A stretch of 64,000 nt of DNA, taken from positions 34,606-98,605 of the forward strand of contig NZ_BAEO01000017.1 of NCBI RefSeq assembly GCF_000314995.1, written 5' to 3'. How positions within the stretch are numbered: the stretch's first letter is position 1; every line of letters begins with the position of its first letter. The DNA is from Paraglaciecola arctica BSs20135. Its GTDB lineage: Bacteria; Pseudomonadota; Gammaproteobacteria; Enterobacterales; Alteromonadaceae. Made by a program: the position numbers and the translations under genes. The notes below the pieces were generated by a model. It saw nothing but the letters and a program-made list of their open reading frames with translations. It made no database searches and was not told where the DNA came from. Positions 8,926-18,614 of the stretch are shown here, one piece after another.

Positions 8926-9984
8926 GTGACCCTTATGACCTATGATATTTTAATTTGGATTGCCATCGCACTTTGCGTTACACAATCAGCAATTTTTTCT
9001 GGATTGAACTTAGCCTTTTTTAGTCTGAGTAGATTGCAGCTTGAAGTAGAAGCCAAGCAAGGACGCAGTAGTGCAAAAACCATACTATCTATGCGTGAAG
9101 ACTCTAACTTCTTGTTATCGACTATCTTGTGGGGCAACGTATCAATAAACGTATTGCTAACCTTGCTATCTGATTCGGTATTGGCTGGCATGTATTCATT
9201 TATGTTTTCTACCATAGTGATCACCTTTTTAGGAGAGATTTTCCCCCAAGCCTACTTCTCTCGAAATGCATTAACAGTGGCATCCAAACTCACGCCTATT
9301 ATTAGGTTTTATCAAATATTACTTTTCCCTGTAGCCAAACCCACAGCTTTGATTTTAGACGGTTGGTTAGGCAGAGAAGGCATTACCTATTTCCGTGAAA
9401 AAGAGTTAACCGCCATTATCAACGCTCATATGGAATCCGATGATACTGACATGGAGCACGTTCAAGGCATGGGGGCACTCAATTTCCTACAAATGGATAA
9501 AATAACAGTTAGCCAAGAGGGTGAGAGTTTAGATCCTAACAGCGTCCTAAAATTACCCTGCAAACTCGACTTACCAATATTACCTGAAGTGGGTACGCCA
9601 GAATTTTTAACCTTTACCCACGATGTTAATCGTTCTGGGCATAAATGGGTATTGCTGACAGATGAAGAAGACGCGCCACTGTTGATGTTGGACGCCGACG
9701 GATTTATCCGCTCTACTATTACTGAAGATGCGAATAAAGACCCCTATACCTATTGCCATCGTCCTTTGATAATAGAAAACGAAAATTGTTCTCTAGGTGA
9801 AGCCATGAAAAACCTAAAGTTGGCCCATGACTTAGAGCCAAATTCAGATGAAGTGTTGCATGCAGACGTTATTTTAGTCTGGAGTGAGACCCAAAAACGC
9901 GTCATTACCGGCGCCGATATCTTAGGAAGATTACTAAAAGGTATTGGTAGCAACGAAGTTAACAAATTAACCCAACAGGGCTAA
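8926..9984 (+). CDS. DUF21/CNNM transmembrane-domain protein
   Basis: A 352-residue membrane protein with a CNNM (DUF21) domain in its first 170 residues: hydrophobic helices near 5-25, 60-80 and 85-105 and the family features SGLNLAFFSLSRLQLE and ILWGNVSINVLLTLL. The region after about 200 takes the place of the usual CBS pair but is poorly matched to it by eye. CNNM/CorC relatives are linked to magnesium and other cation transport. The start is GTG 8926 or ATG 8935 (three residues later). The last 18 bases overlap tail to tail with the convergent carboxyltransferase gene. Confidence 0.82.
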   Translation: MTLMTYDILIWIAIALCVTQSAIFSGLNLAFFSLSRLQLEVEAKQGRSSAKTILSMREDSNFLLSTILWGNVSINVLLTLLSDSVLAGMYSFMFSTIVITFLGEIFPQAYFSRNALTVASKLTPIIRFYQILLFPVAKPTALILDGWLGREGITYFREKELTAIINAHMESDDTDMEHVQGMGALNFLQMDKITVSQEGESLDPNSVLKLPCKLDLPILPEVGTPEFLTFTHDVNRSGHKWVLLTDEEDAPLLMLDADGFIRSTITEDANKDPYTYCHRPLIIENENCSLGEAMKNLKLAHDLEPNSDEVLHADVILVWSETQKRVITGADILGRLLKGIGSNEVNKLTQQG

Positions 9985-11763
9985 TATTAACGTTTTTCGT
10001 GTATCTGCAGGATCGATCACAGCATCAATTTCCAGTACACTGGCCACTTCTTGAGCTTGGCCTTTTTGATATTGTTCTGCTAACAATTTGTCATAAAGTG
10101 CGGTTCTTGCCGTGGGATCCTGCACTTCTGCCAGTTCTTTTTTAAAACCCAGTTTAACCGCACCTTCTAGACCCATGGCGCCAAATTCTCCTGTAGGCCA
10201 AGCGATAGTGTAACTCGGTTGACTAGTATTTCCGCCCAACAAAGCTTGCGCGCCTAAGCCATAACACTTTCTTAAAACCACTGCGACTAATGGCACAGTA
10301 AGTTGGCTACCCGCAACAAATAATTGAGAAAGCCTACGCACTGCTCCTTTGTCTTCATGCTCTGGCCCCACCATAAATCCAGGGGTGTCACAGAGCACCA
10401 CCAAAGGAATAGAAAACTGTTGGCAAAGATGCATAAATTGACTGGCCTTTTCACCTGCATCGACATCAATGGCACCACCTAACACTTTGCAATTACTGGC
10501 GATCACTCCCACTGGCTGCCCTTGCAAATGTATAAAACCAGTAATAATAGCTGCGCCAAATTGGGCTTTGATTTCAGTAAAAGAATCGCTGTCTGCAACA
10601 ACATTAATTATGTCTTTAACGTCATACACAAAACGTCTATCTTCGGGTAAAACATGATTTAGTGTTTTTTGGTCTGCAAATGAACACTCATGCCCATCTT
10701 TCAATGGCCCTTGAAAATACAACAGACATTTCTTTGCCATTTCCGCTGCTTGTTTTTCATTTTTCACCAAGATATCAATTACACCATTTTTGGCCTGTTT
10801 AGCGCTGGGGCCAATATCAGTGGGTTTAACCACCCCCAACCCACCGCCTTCAATCATAGCGGGACCAGCCATACCTATCCACGAAGCTTGGGTAGCAATA
10901 GTGATGTCTGCAGCGCCAAATAACGCGGCGTTACCGGCAAAACAATACCCATTTGCAACAGAAATGCGCGGCACCTTTCCTTGTAAACTCGCCCAAGTGG
11001 CAAAAGATTGGCACTGCAGGCCTGAATTCACAGTAGTGATGTCTGTATCACCTGGACGACCGCCGCCGCCTTCAGTAAACATAATTACCGGATATTTTTT
11101 TTCTGCCGCTACTGCCAACATGCGATCTAATTTTAAATGATGAAAATATCCCTGAGTGCCCGCTAAGACACTGTAATCATTGATCACTATGGCCGCCTGA
11201 GAATTTTCTTCCGCGACTAAACTTTGATTAACTCGCCCTACTCCAGTGATAACACCGTCAGCGGCAGTAGCCGATTTCAAATCATCATAGTCGCGGCGTA
11301 ACCGCTGTGCAGCTACCGCCATTTGTCCATATTCCACAAAACCGTCGATAGGACATAGGTTTTGTAAATTTTCTCTGGCAGTTAAATAACCTTTTTGATG
11401 GCGCTTTTGTTGTTGCTCAATTCTTTGTTCATCAAGTGTCAGTGCTGCTCTGCTTCGCAGCTCGTCTAATAATCTTTGATTTGTACTGTTAGTGTTTAAC
11501 ACTTTTTCGGTTTGAGTATGACTAGCCCCATCTCCATGTATATCCACCAAGGGCATACCCACAGAACATTCATCTCCAACTTGGACAAAAACTTCGCTTA
11601 CTTTCCCCGAGGCTTCTGCACACAGAGTAGTTTGCATTTTCATGGCTTCGATTATTACCATTGGCTGATCCAAGTTTACTCGCTCATTTTGGTTGACTAA
11701 AACAGCTACAACAGATCCTACATTGGGCGCATATGATGTATGAATTGGGGGCATAAAAGACAC
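9967..11763 (-). CDS. Biotinyl-domain/carboxyltransferase fusion protein
   Basis: A 598-residue protein joining an N-terminal biotin-carrier domain (about residues 5-76) to an acyl-CoA carboxyltransferase domain (about 90-598). The biotin attachment motif EAMKM is present with the acceptor lysine at K42. The carboxyltransferase part shows EGGGGRPGDTD (229-239), the CoA-binding crotonase-like GMAGPAMIEGGG and the C-terminal half glycine-rich LCDTPGFMVGPEHE. Such enzymes move CO2 from carboxybiotin to acetyl-, propionyl- or a related acyl-CoA. No biotin carboxylase gene is in the window, so the partner subunit must be elsewhere. The acyl-CoA substrate cannot be read from the sequence. Confidence 0.85.
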   Translation of the reverse strand: MSFMPPIHTSYAPNVGSVVAVLVNQNERVNLDQPMVIIEAMKMQTTLCAEASGKVSEVFVQVGDECSVGMPLVDIHGDGASHTQTEKVLNTNSTNQRLLDELRSRAALTLDEQRIEQQQKRHQKGYLTARENLQNLCPIDGFVEYGQMAVAAQRLRRDYDDLKSATAADGVITGVGRVNQSLVAEENSQAAIVINDYSVLAGTQGYFHHLKLDRMLAVAAEKKYPVIMFTEGGGGRPGDTDITTVNSGLQCQSFATWASLQGKVPRISVANGYCFAGNAALFGAADITIATQASWIGMAGPAMIEGGGLGVVKPTDIGPSAKQAKNGVIDILVKNEKQAAEMAKKCLLYFQGPLKDGHECSFADQKTLNHVLPEDRRFVYDVKDIINVVADSDSFTEIKAQFGAAIITGFIHLQGQPVGVIASNCKVLGGAIDVDAGEKASQFMHLCQQFSIPLVVLCDTPGFMVGPEHEDKGAVRRLSQLFVAGSQLTVPLVAVVLRKCYGLGAQALLGGNTSQPSYTIAWPTGEFGAMGLEGAVKLGFKKELAEVQDPTARTALYDKLLAEQYQKGQAQEVASVLEIDAVIDPADTRKTLILALLG

Positions 11764-11901
11764 CTTAAAATTATCAAATTATCTCATACTACCATCGACT
11801 GGCAAGTTTCGCTCCGCCCAAAATAATGTGAGTTAGAAACTAAAGCTCACAAGACAGGTTAAAAAATATCCCTTGACAGCTTACAAAAATATTATAACAA
11901 T

Positions 11902-11920
11902 CATAATGATAGTGATAATA
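11902..11920. promoter_or_regulatory. Possible Fur-like box
   Basis: CATAATGATAGTGATAATA agrees with the 19-bp Fur consensus (GATAATGATAATCATTATC) at 14 positions and contains adjacent GATAAT-like hexamers. It lies about 100 bases before the GGDEF/EAL gene and about 140 before the divergent carboxyltransferase gene, downstream of a TTGACA at about 11873. The surrounding sequence is AT-rich, so a chance match is possible. Confidence 0.3.
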
Positions 11921-12016
11921 ATAGCTACATTACTCTTGAGTTAATACCTCACAATAATTTGGTGTGTTATTCGATGAAACACTTTTATCGGGTATTTGAG
12001 TAAAAAGGCAGGCTGT

Positions 12017-14299
12017 ATGTTAGAAAATTTTAAAAACGCCTTTCTAAACTATCTAATGCTTTCAGATGATGAGGGCACATATGGAGGTATAGAAAGCTGG
12101 CGTATTAGTGCGCTACGAATAATGATCATTAGTTGTTATTCACTTTACTCAGTCTTAGCTATTCATTGTGTTATTAAAACACTTGAGGTTGGATACTATA
12201 TCACTCTCCCCGTCATATCATGCTTTTACCTAGTCGGCAGTTTACAGCTTTGGTTGTCAAAATCGCACTATTACCTCAGTGCTTATAGCTTATTATTAAG
12301 TATTGTATTCGCGGCGGTGTGTATCAATTTAATGGTACAAATACCAACATTAGCGATGTTAGGGCCAGTATTCATTTTTTCTTTGCCCTTAATGGCATTT
12401 GTGCTGCTAGGTTTAAAAGTCGGGATTATTTGCATAATATTCAACATTCTACCTTTCATTACTTTATTAAATGGCTTCCAACTCAATCAATACATGGATG
12501 AACACGCCTATTCAGAATACGCAAACGCCTATATATTCAGCCTCATCTTTTTATTTTTTAATGTTTGTATTCCTTTAGCAGTGGCTCGCGCTAATGTCGC
12601 GAACACTCGTTTAAACAAACGTATCACTGAGCAAAATGTCAATTTACAATTACAAAATGATTTTTATAAAACCTTATTTGTTGAGACTGAAATAGCCAAA
12701 TTAGTGGTGTGTTCCGATGGGCTAGTTTCTGAGATGAATACAGCTGCCGAGCAATTATTACACTGCAATTTTAAATTACGAACTCAAGCCATACCTATTT
12801 CAGAATTATTTATCGACATGCCAGCCCAAGAAGGAACAAACACTGTAAATTTGACTGTTGCAGGCAGGATGAAAATGTTTAAAATCAGCCGTAGTGCATT
12901 ACTCAAAAATAGTTATTATTTTCTTACTATTCAAGATATTACAGCTAAAACCATGTTGCATAAAACCTTGGCAGCACAAAGTCTACTATATCGGAAACAA
13001 AACTTAGACGAAGCGACTCGTTTGCCGAATCGAACTTGGATAGAAGGTCATTTAAAAAGTCGACTAAGTCATTCAGATATAGAATTATGTATTGTGGCAA
13101 TCCGTATTAAAAACGCTGAATTTGTCGCCCAAAAGCATGGTTTTCAGACTATGCCGCTAATGATCCGCAATTTAGCCGATCAGTGGTTATCAGAAACAAA
13201 AGTGCCTTGCCAGTTTGCATCTGTAGAGCCAAACAACTTAACTATTGTTAGTGAATTATCTGACAAAGATGCACAAAGTTTGCTTAAGTCTTTTATCGAA
13301 CAGTTACCTAAAAACGTAATCATTCAAGGAAAAAAAATCCCATTAGATATTCAGTTTGGTATCTCACTTACTGATGGTATAGATGATCCTGAAAAACTGG
13401 TTAACAAAGCACTATATGCTGCCAATTCTAGTAATCTTGATATTAACTTCTACGATGATTCTAGTCTGGAACGTTTTATTGAACATCAGGAAATTAATAT
13501 TCTCTTGAGTGAAGCCATTGTCAACGATGAATTACACATAATGTATCAACCCAAAGTAGAAGGTGATGGGAAATTAATCGGCTTAGAAGCACTATTACGA
13601 TGGAATTCTCCGGTTATTGGTGTGGTATCCCCTGCTGTTTTTATTCCTATTGCAGAAAAGTCAGGGTTAGTAACAAGCCTTACCCGTTGGCTGATTAGCA
13701 ACGTTTGCAAACAAATAAACGAATGGCAACAGGCAAGTGTCGAATTAGTGCCGGTGGCAATCAATATATCTGGTGCAGATCTTGACCAAGATAATTTCCA
13801 TGAACAGCTAATCAAACCTCTAATTGAATACAAAATTAGGCCCCAATTAATAGAACTTGAATTAACAGAATCAGCTAGAAGCATTTCTCATGAGAAAGCA
13901 CTTTCAACCATAAATCACTTAGTTAATTGGGGATTTGACATCACAATAGACGACTTTGGAATTGGTTACTCTGGTATATCAAAACTCATTTCCTACCCAG
14001 TTAAAAAGGTTAAAATTGACCGCCAGTTTATTAAAAACATCGATAAAGATAAGAGAAAAGCACAAGTGATTGAAGCTATCATTGCTATGTGCAGAGTGTT
14101 TAATATTCAAATATTGGCAGAGGGGACTGAAAGTTTTGCCGAGGTAGACACCTTAATCAAATTGGGTTGTCATAATTTTCAAGGTTACGTATTTGCCAAA
14201 CCAATGAAAGCAGAAATGGTTAGCCAATTATTATTGATTCAAAATGTGCTGGATTTTAATAAATGTAATCTTGTTGGAATAGTCAGTAAAAACCATTAA
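12017..14299 (+). CDS. Membrane GGDEF/EAL protein, likely c-di-GMP phosphodiesterase
   Basis: A 760-residue signalling protein from ATG 12017 (an in-frame TTG at 11996 adds seven residues, but AGGCAGG supports the ATG). Five to six membrane helices occupy about 30-195, then a PAS-like segment (215-310), a degenerate GGDEF domain (330-480) and an EAL domain (495-745). The GGDEF signature is absent (the expected region reads SVEPNNLTIV), so cyclase activity is unlikely. The EAL domain retains EALLRW, NIS, the Glu of ELTES, DDFG, the Lys of VKID, AEGTE and QGY, so it should hydrolyse c-di-GMP. The cue sensed by the membrane part is unknown. The stop overlaps the convergent antiporter gene by four bases. 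Confidence 0.9.
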   Translation: MLENFKNAFLNYLMLSDDEGTYGGIESWRISALRIMIISCYSLYSVLAIHCVIKTLEVGYYITLPVISCFYLVGSLQLWLSKSHYYLSAYSLLLSIVFAAVCINLMVQIPTLAMLGPVFIFSLPLMAFVLLGLKVGIICIIFNILPFITLLNGFQLNQYMDEHAYSEYANAYIFSLIFLFFNVCIPLAVARANVANTRLNKRITEQNVNLQLQNDFYKTLFVETEIAKLVVCSDGLVSEMNTAAEQLLHCNFKLRTQAIPISELFIDMPAQEGTNTVNLTVAGRMKMFKISRSALLKNSYYFLTIQDITAKTMLHKTLAAQSLLYRKQNLDEATRLPNRTWIEGHLKSRLSHSDIELCIVAIRIKNAEFVAQKHGFQTMPLMIRNLADQWLSETKVPCQFASVEPNNLTIVSELSDKDAQSLLKSFIEQLPKNVIIQGKKIPLDIQFGISLTDGIDDPEKLVNKALYAANSSNLDINFYDDSSLERFIEHQEINILLSEAIVNDELHIMYQPKVEGDGKLIGLEALLRWNSPVIGVVSPAVFIPIAEKSGLVTSLTRWLISNVCKQINEWQQASVELVPVAINISGADLDQDNFHEQLIKPLIEYKIRPQLIELELTESARSISHEKALSTINHLVNWGFDITIDDFGIGYSGISKLISYPVKKVKIDRQFIKNIDKDKRKAQVIEAIIAMCRVFNIQILAEGTESFAEVDTLIKLGCHNFQGYVFAKPMKAEMVSQLLLIQNVLDFNKCNLVGIVSKNH

Positions 14300-16269
14300 T
14301 CGCCTTCCAGTAAGAATCGCTCAGCTCGCTCTACTTTGTGTGGTTTAGCTGCGATCACAATCACATCACCTACTACTAAAACCATGTTTTCGTCAGGCTC
14401 TGCTAGTTCAAGGTTATCTCTTCTTAATCCTTTAACATTAACCTTCCATTGTTGCAGGTTCAGTTGCAGTAAAGATTTACCCACAGCATAGGCATCTTCT
14501 GTCAAAATAACCGCATGCATAAATTTCAACTTGTCTTGTTCGACGTAATCAAGCTCAGTGGTTTCACCGGGGAAAAAACCGTGCATATTGGCATAATGCC
14601 CCTTACGCTCTTTGCGCACTCGTTTGAGTATTCGAGACATAGGCACACCAGATAATTGTAATACCTGTGTCACTAACATCAGACTACCCTCAAGAATTTC
14701 CGGCACCACCTGTGATGCCCCTGCTGCTAGCAATTCTTCCATGCGATAGTCTTTTCTGGTTCTGACCACGACTGGCAAGTCGGGATATAGACTTTTAATT
14801 AAATGAATAACACTTATGGCTTTTTCATGTTGATCAAAGGTAATCAGCACCAATTTAGCTCGTTCAATACCCACAGTGCGCAATATATCTTTTTGTTTTA
14901 CATCGCCAAAATACACAGGTTCGCCTGCATTTTGACTCTCTTGCACACGAATAGGATCAGCATCAACCACCATGTAGGGAATAGCTTCAATCTTTAATAA
15001 GCGACTAACCGATTGACCCACACGACCAAAACCAAAAATCAGAACGTGATCAGTCAGTTGATGGTCTTGCACTGAAATCTGTTCTAATCCTTTTACATTA
15101 GGCGTCACTTCAGGACTGATGGCTTTGGCAATTTGGGGACTTTTATCGACCAACCAAGGTGTAATGGCCATACTCATCACCCCAATAGTCAATAACAACG
15201 AACCTTGCTCTGAGTTTAAAATAGCGTGATCCACAGCCAGTGCTGCTAACACAAACCCAAACTCGCCCATTTGACAAAGTTTAAGCCCGGCAGCCCATGC
15301 ATCTTGTTTACCTAATTTAAAGATCTCAGCAGAGATCCGGATCAGCACGACTTTGAGCAAAACAATAACCACCAAACCCAATAACGCCCAATGTATCTGG
15401 TCTGGTAAATTATGCGGTACTAGGCGCATACCTATTGTAATAAAAAATAGCCCCATCAGAATATCCCTAAAGGGCCTAATATCAGCTTCTAATTGATATT
15501 TATACTTACTCTCTCCCAACATCATTCCAGCTAAAAATGCACCTAACGCCATGGATAAACCAAAAGAAAAAGCCAAACCAGCGGCCATTAAAGCCACCAA
15601 TATAGTCGTCAAGACAAAGAGTTCATCGGTTCTAGTACTAGCCACTTCTCTAAATACTTTAGGTAGTATCCATTTACCGACAGAAAGCAAAATACCCACC
15701 ACTAATAAACCTTTTAGAAAGGCCAGTAAAATAGCAATGCCTAAACTTTGTTCAGAATCAGCAGCCAACAAAGGCACCAATATAAGCAAAGGCACAACAG
15801 CCAGATCTTGAAGTAATAAAATGCTCACCGCAATTTGCGCGCGAGTGGTATTCAATATCCCCAAATCACTGGTTTGTTTAATCACTATGGCGGTTGACGA
15901 CAATGCTATAATACTGCCTATTACCAAGGAGGCTTTACCATCAAAACCCAATAACAAGGCAATGCCCATAAACACTAATGTGGTCAATACCATCTGGGCT
16001 AACCCCACGCCAAATACCAAATGACGCATGGCTAACATTTTGGGGAGTGAAAACTCCAGTCCCAATGAAAACAACAAAAAAACGATCCCCAATTCCGCAA
16101 AGTTTTGCATATCTTCGGGGTGTTCAAATAATGCGAGCAGATCAGGACCCGCCAAAATGCCACAAAATAGGTAGGCCAGAATAGGCGGTAAATTAATACG
16201 TTTAAATAACCAAACAGTTATCACCGCTACAGCCATTAAAATAACAATATTGCCTAGATTTCCGTGCAT
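14296..16269 (-). CDS. CPA2-family cation:proton antiporter (KefB/KefC-like)
   Basis: A 657-residue membrane protein with a 12- to 13-helix Na+/H+-exchanger domain (about 5-380), an RCK/TrkA-N nucleotide-binding domain (about 405-525, with the Rossmann glycines in FGFGRVGQSVSRLL) and a C-terminal TrkA-C domain ending near 650. This layout is that of KefB/KefC potassium efflux systems and YbaL-type transporters. The helix-4 region carries SLGLEFSLPKM and the conserved acidic membrane residues. No kefF/kefG ancillary gene is adjacent, so glutathione control is not shown. The ATG at 16269 opens directly on a hydrophobic helix (NIVILMAVAVITVWLF). Confidence 0.9.
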   Translation of the reverse strand: MHGNLGNIVILMAVAVITVWLFKRINLPPILAYLFCGILAGPDLLALFEHPEDMQNFAELGIVFLLFSLGLEFSLPKMLAMRHLVFGVGLAQMVLTTLVFMGIALLLGFDGKASLVIGSIIALSSTAIVIKQTSDLGILNTTRAQIAVSILLLQDLAVVPLLILVPLLAADSEQSLGIAILLAFLKGLLVVGILLSVGKWILPKVFREVASTRTDELFVLTTILVALMAAGLAFSFGLSMALGAFLAGMMLGESKYKYQLEADIRPFRDILMGLFFITIGMRLVPHNLPDQIHWALLGLVVIVLLKVVLIRISAEIFKLGKQDAWAAGLKLCQMGEFGFVLAALAVDHAILNSEQGSLLLTIGVMSMAITPWLVDKSPQIAKAISPEVTPNVKGLEQISVQDHQLTDHVLIFGFGRVGQSVSRLLKIEAIPYMVVDADPIRVQESQNAGEPVYFGDVKQKDILRTVGIERAKLVLITFDQHEKAISVIHLIKSLYPDLPVVVRTRKDYRMEELLAAGASQVVPEILEGSLMLVTQVLQLSGVPMSRILKRVRKERKGHYANMHGFFPGETTELDYVEQDKLKFMHAVILTEDAYAVGKSLLQLNLQQWKVNVKGLRRDNLELAEPDENMVLVVGDVIVIAAKPHKVERAERFLLEGD

Positions 16270-16377
16270 ATTCAGTTATTACCTTTGATTGCCATCCGCT
16301 AGGCACAATATTTGCTTATCCTAATCAAGACTCATTTTTTGTATAGTAATTCGCCATTTATTTGGCAGGAGAAACCG

Positions 16378-17280
16378 TTGGAACAACTTACCCAGTTATA
16401 CGACGCAAACGTCGCTGATCCTTACTTCAGTATTGAAGAATCTAACCATGATCAGAATCAAGGGTTAACCCAAAGTCAGCTTAATAAATTCATCCAAAAA
16501 TTGCTTACAACTATAGACTTATCCAAGCTGACTGAATTATATTTTCAGCAGTTAGAAAACACCCTACCGCTGTCTGAACTAAAAATCCAGTTCGAAGATA
16601 ACCGAGTTACATTTGGTAAAAGAGCAAAAAATTCACATTCAAAAACCTTAAATTGTATACAAATGGGTAATACAGTTGCCCAAATGAATTATTCATTTAC
16701 GCAACCCTTGTCGTTAAGGGATTGGCAAATCGTACAACAAATGCATATTAATTTTTGTAGTCCCTTTAAGAACGCCTTAGAACACCACAAAATTAAGCAA
16801 TTTGCCATGAAGGACTATTTAACGTCTTTAGGCAATAGAGCCAGTTACAACGAAACTATGATCCGCTTAGCGAATCAATCACAAAGGCGTCATCAACCCT
16901 TTGGTTTGCTGGTGTTGGATATGGATAATTTTAAACAAGTTAATGATATCCATGGGCATCAAGTAGGCGATAAAGTATTGATGGCTTGTGCAGATACTAT
17001 TTTGCATAGTCTTAGAGAGTCAGATTTTGCGTTTAGATTTGGTGGTGATGAATTCTGCTGCTTGTTACCTGATGCAGACAACCAGACCAACAACTTGATT
17101 GCAGAACGTATCCGCAGTGCCATCGAATCACATCCGTTGCTACAACAACATAAGATATCTTGCAGTATTGGTAGTGCGACTTATCAAGAGCATGATTCAC
17201 AAATAGGTATTTTTTCGCGAGCAGACGAAGCACTATATACGGCCAAACAAGCGGGAAAAAACTGTACAAGAGCTGCTTAG
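16378..17280 (+). CDS. Diguanylate cyclase (GGDEF domain)
   Basis: A soluble 300-residue protein from TTG 16378, chosen because GGCAGGAGA ends six bases upstream; the frame runs back to a TTG at 16312 without a comparable site. The N-terminal 145 residues form an unrecognised, probably helical sensor region. The C-terminal GGDEF domain is complete, with GGDEF at residues 222-226, the nucleotide-binding DMDNFKQVND before it, and an inhibitory RxxD site (RESD) exactly five residues upstream. It should therefore make c-di-GMP from GTP and be product-inhibited. It has no membrane segment. Its EAL counterpart lies 2 kb upstream on the same strand, separated by the antiporter gene. Confidence 0.92.
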   Translation: MEQLTQLYDANVADPYFSIEESNHDQNQGLTQSQLNKFIQKLLTTIDLSKLTELYFQQLENTLPLSELKIQFEDNRVTFGKRAKNSHSKTLNCIQMGNTVAQMNYSFTQPLSLRDWQIVQQMHINFCSPFKNALEHHKIKQFAMKDYLTSLGNRASYNETMIRLANQSQRRHQPFGLLVLDMDNFKQVNDIHGHQVGDKVLMACADTILHSLRESDFAFRFGGDEFCCLLPDADNQTNNLIAERIRSAIESHPLLQQHKISCSIGSATYQEHDSQIGIFSRADEALYTAKQAGKNCTRAA

Positions 17281-17350
17281 GAAGATAATTGCAGGCGATG
17301 CTTAAAACGGCAATGCTTTGCCGACCAATCAGACTTAATCCCTAGAAACT

Positions 17351-17378
17351 AAAAAACCATGCTCGACAGCATGGCTTT
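17351..17378 (-). terminator. Intrinsic terminator of the natAB operon
   Basis: Read on the minus strand, GCCATGCT pairs with AGCATGG across a short GTCG loop and is followed by TTTTTT. It lies about 30 bases after the stop of the NatB-like permease gene. In the plus direction it has only a short T-run but could also slow transcription coming from the diguanylate cyclase gene. Confidence 0.8.
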
Positions 17379-17408
17379 TCGCACACAATTAATTAATTTG
17401 GACTCGGG

Positions 17409-18602
17409 TTATCTAAACAACACTTTCTCTTGATTAAACCAATACACACAAAATGCAAACAACGCACCTGCAATAATCACCGTTGAACCAAAGATCGCGA
17501 ATAATTGATAGTAGTCCATAGTGCCTTTCACCAATTCTTTCATGGCCAGTGAAACGTTAGTTATCGGCACCCAAGCCCAACCACCTTTTAATTCTACCCC
17601 GGGTAATAGAGCCAACATAATAGGTACGATAACCAAAATAGTCATAGGGCCCATATAACTTTGTGCCTCTTTAAAACTTTTGGCATAGATAGAAATGCTC
17701 AGCAATACCGCTGCAAAGATTGCCACCACAGGCACCAACATTAGAAAGATAAGTAGGAAATCAAGCATCGCTATCTGAGCCATAAAATCAGCCACAAATT
17801 TGATTGCCATACCTTGACTTAAAACTAGGCCCCAAATCACCATACTGGCTACGGTAATCATCGCGGTCATAGTGCCAGCAAAAGCAATAGTTAAAAATTT
17901 ACCCATTACAATTTTGTTTCGGTCGATGGGCGAGATCAATAAAGTCTCAAGTGTGCCGCGCTCTTTTTCCCCTGCGCCAATATCGGTAGCCGGAGCCATT
18001 GCGCCTGTTAAACAAATGATAAACAACAAATAAGGCAACATCCCTCCTATTTTTTCGCCCCAGTTTTCTCGATCATCTGCGGTATTCACTTTCTCCAAGA
18101 CTATAGGTTCTATCAGAGCATTTTGTTGTGCTTCATCTAATCCCAAACTCGAAAAAGCGCTTTGTTGAAACAACTCTGACTGACTTTTAACTATTTCATT
18201 TACCCGTCTGTAGACGAGGTTTAGCCCAGCATCGTTGAAATGCAGCTTAACGTTAGCCTGGCCATTTTTTAGTACCTCGCTAGAATAATTTTCAGGTATC
18301 TGCAGCACAAAATCGACAGTATCATTACGAATTACCGAGGTGTAATCGGCATTTTCTGCAATTTCGATAAGGTTAAACTTATCTGGTTGTTGCAGCTCTT
18401 TAACAATATCAGGTGCATATTGACCACCTACCAAAGCATAATTGAGTACTTGGGTTTCAGCTTTATCAATGGCTTGTTTACTCACAAAACCCACAATGCC
18501 AAAAATCAACGGGAAAATTAATAACGGCAGTGCAATCATAAAAAATAATGTTTTACGGTCGCGAAGTAATTCTTTGATCTCTTTTTTAAATACTAACCAC
18601 AT
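17409..18602 (-). CDS. natB: ABC transporter permease, NatB-type
   Basis: A 397-residue ABC-2 permease with one N-terminal membrane helix (about 20-42), a large extracytoplasmic domain (about 43-180) and five helices from about 190 to 390. The N-terminal WLVFKKEIKELLRDRKTLFFM and the later GAGEKERGTLETLLISP motif are typical of NatB/YhaP-like sodium efflux permeases. It follows the ATPase gene by 12 bases in one operon. The NatA/NatB pair was described for sodium extrusion in Bacillus. Whether the substrate here is Na+ or something else is not visible, so the symbol is by family. Confidence 0.83.
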   Translation of the reverse strand: MWLVFKKEIKELLRDRKTLFFMIALPLLIFPLIFGIVGFVSKQAIDKAETQVLNYALVGGQYAPDIVKELQQPDKFNLIEIAENADYTSVIRNDTVDFVLQIPENYSSEVLKNGQANVKLHFNDAGLNLVYRRVNEIVKSQSELFQQSAFSSLGLDEAQQNALIEPIVLEKVNTADDRENWGEKIGGMLPYLLFIICLTGAMAPATDIGAGEKERGTLETLLISPIDRNKIVMGKFLTIAFAGTMTAMITVASMVIWGLVLSQGMAIKFVADFMAQIAMLDFLLIFLMLVPVVAIFAAVLLSISIYAKSFKEAQSYMGPMTILVIVPIMLALLPGVELKGGWAWVPITNVSLAMKELVKGTMDYYQLFAIFGSTVIIAGALFAFCVYWFNQEKVLFR

Positions 18603-18614
18603 AGTTTAGTCTCC

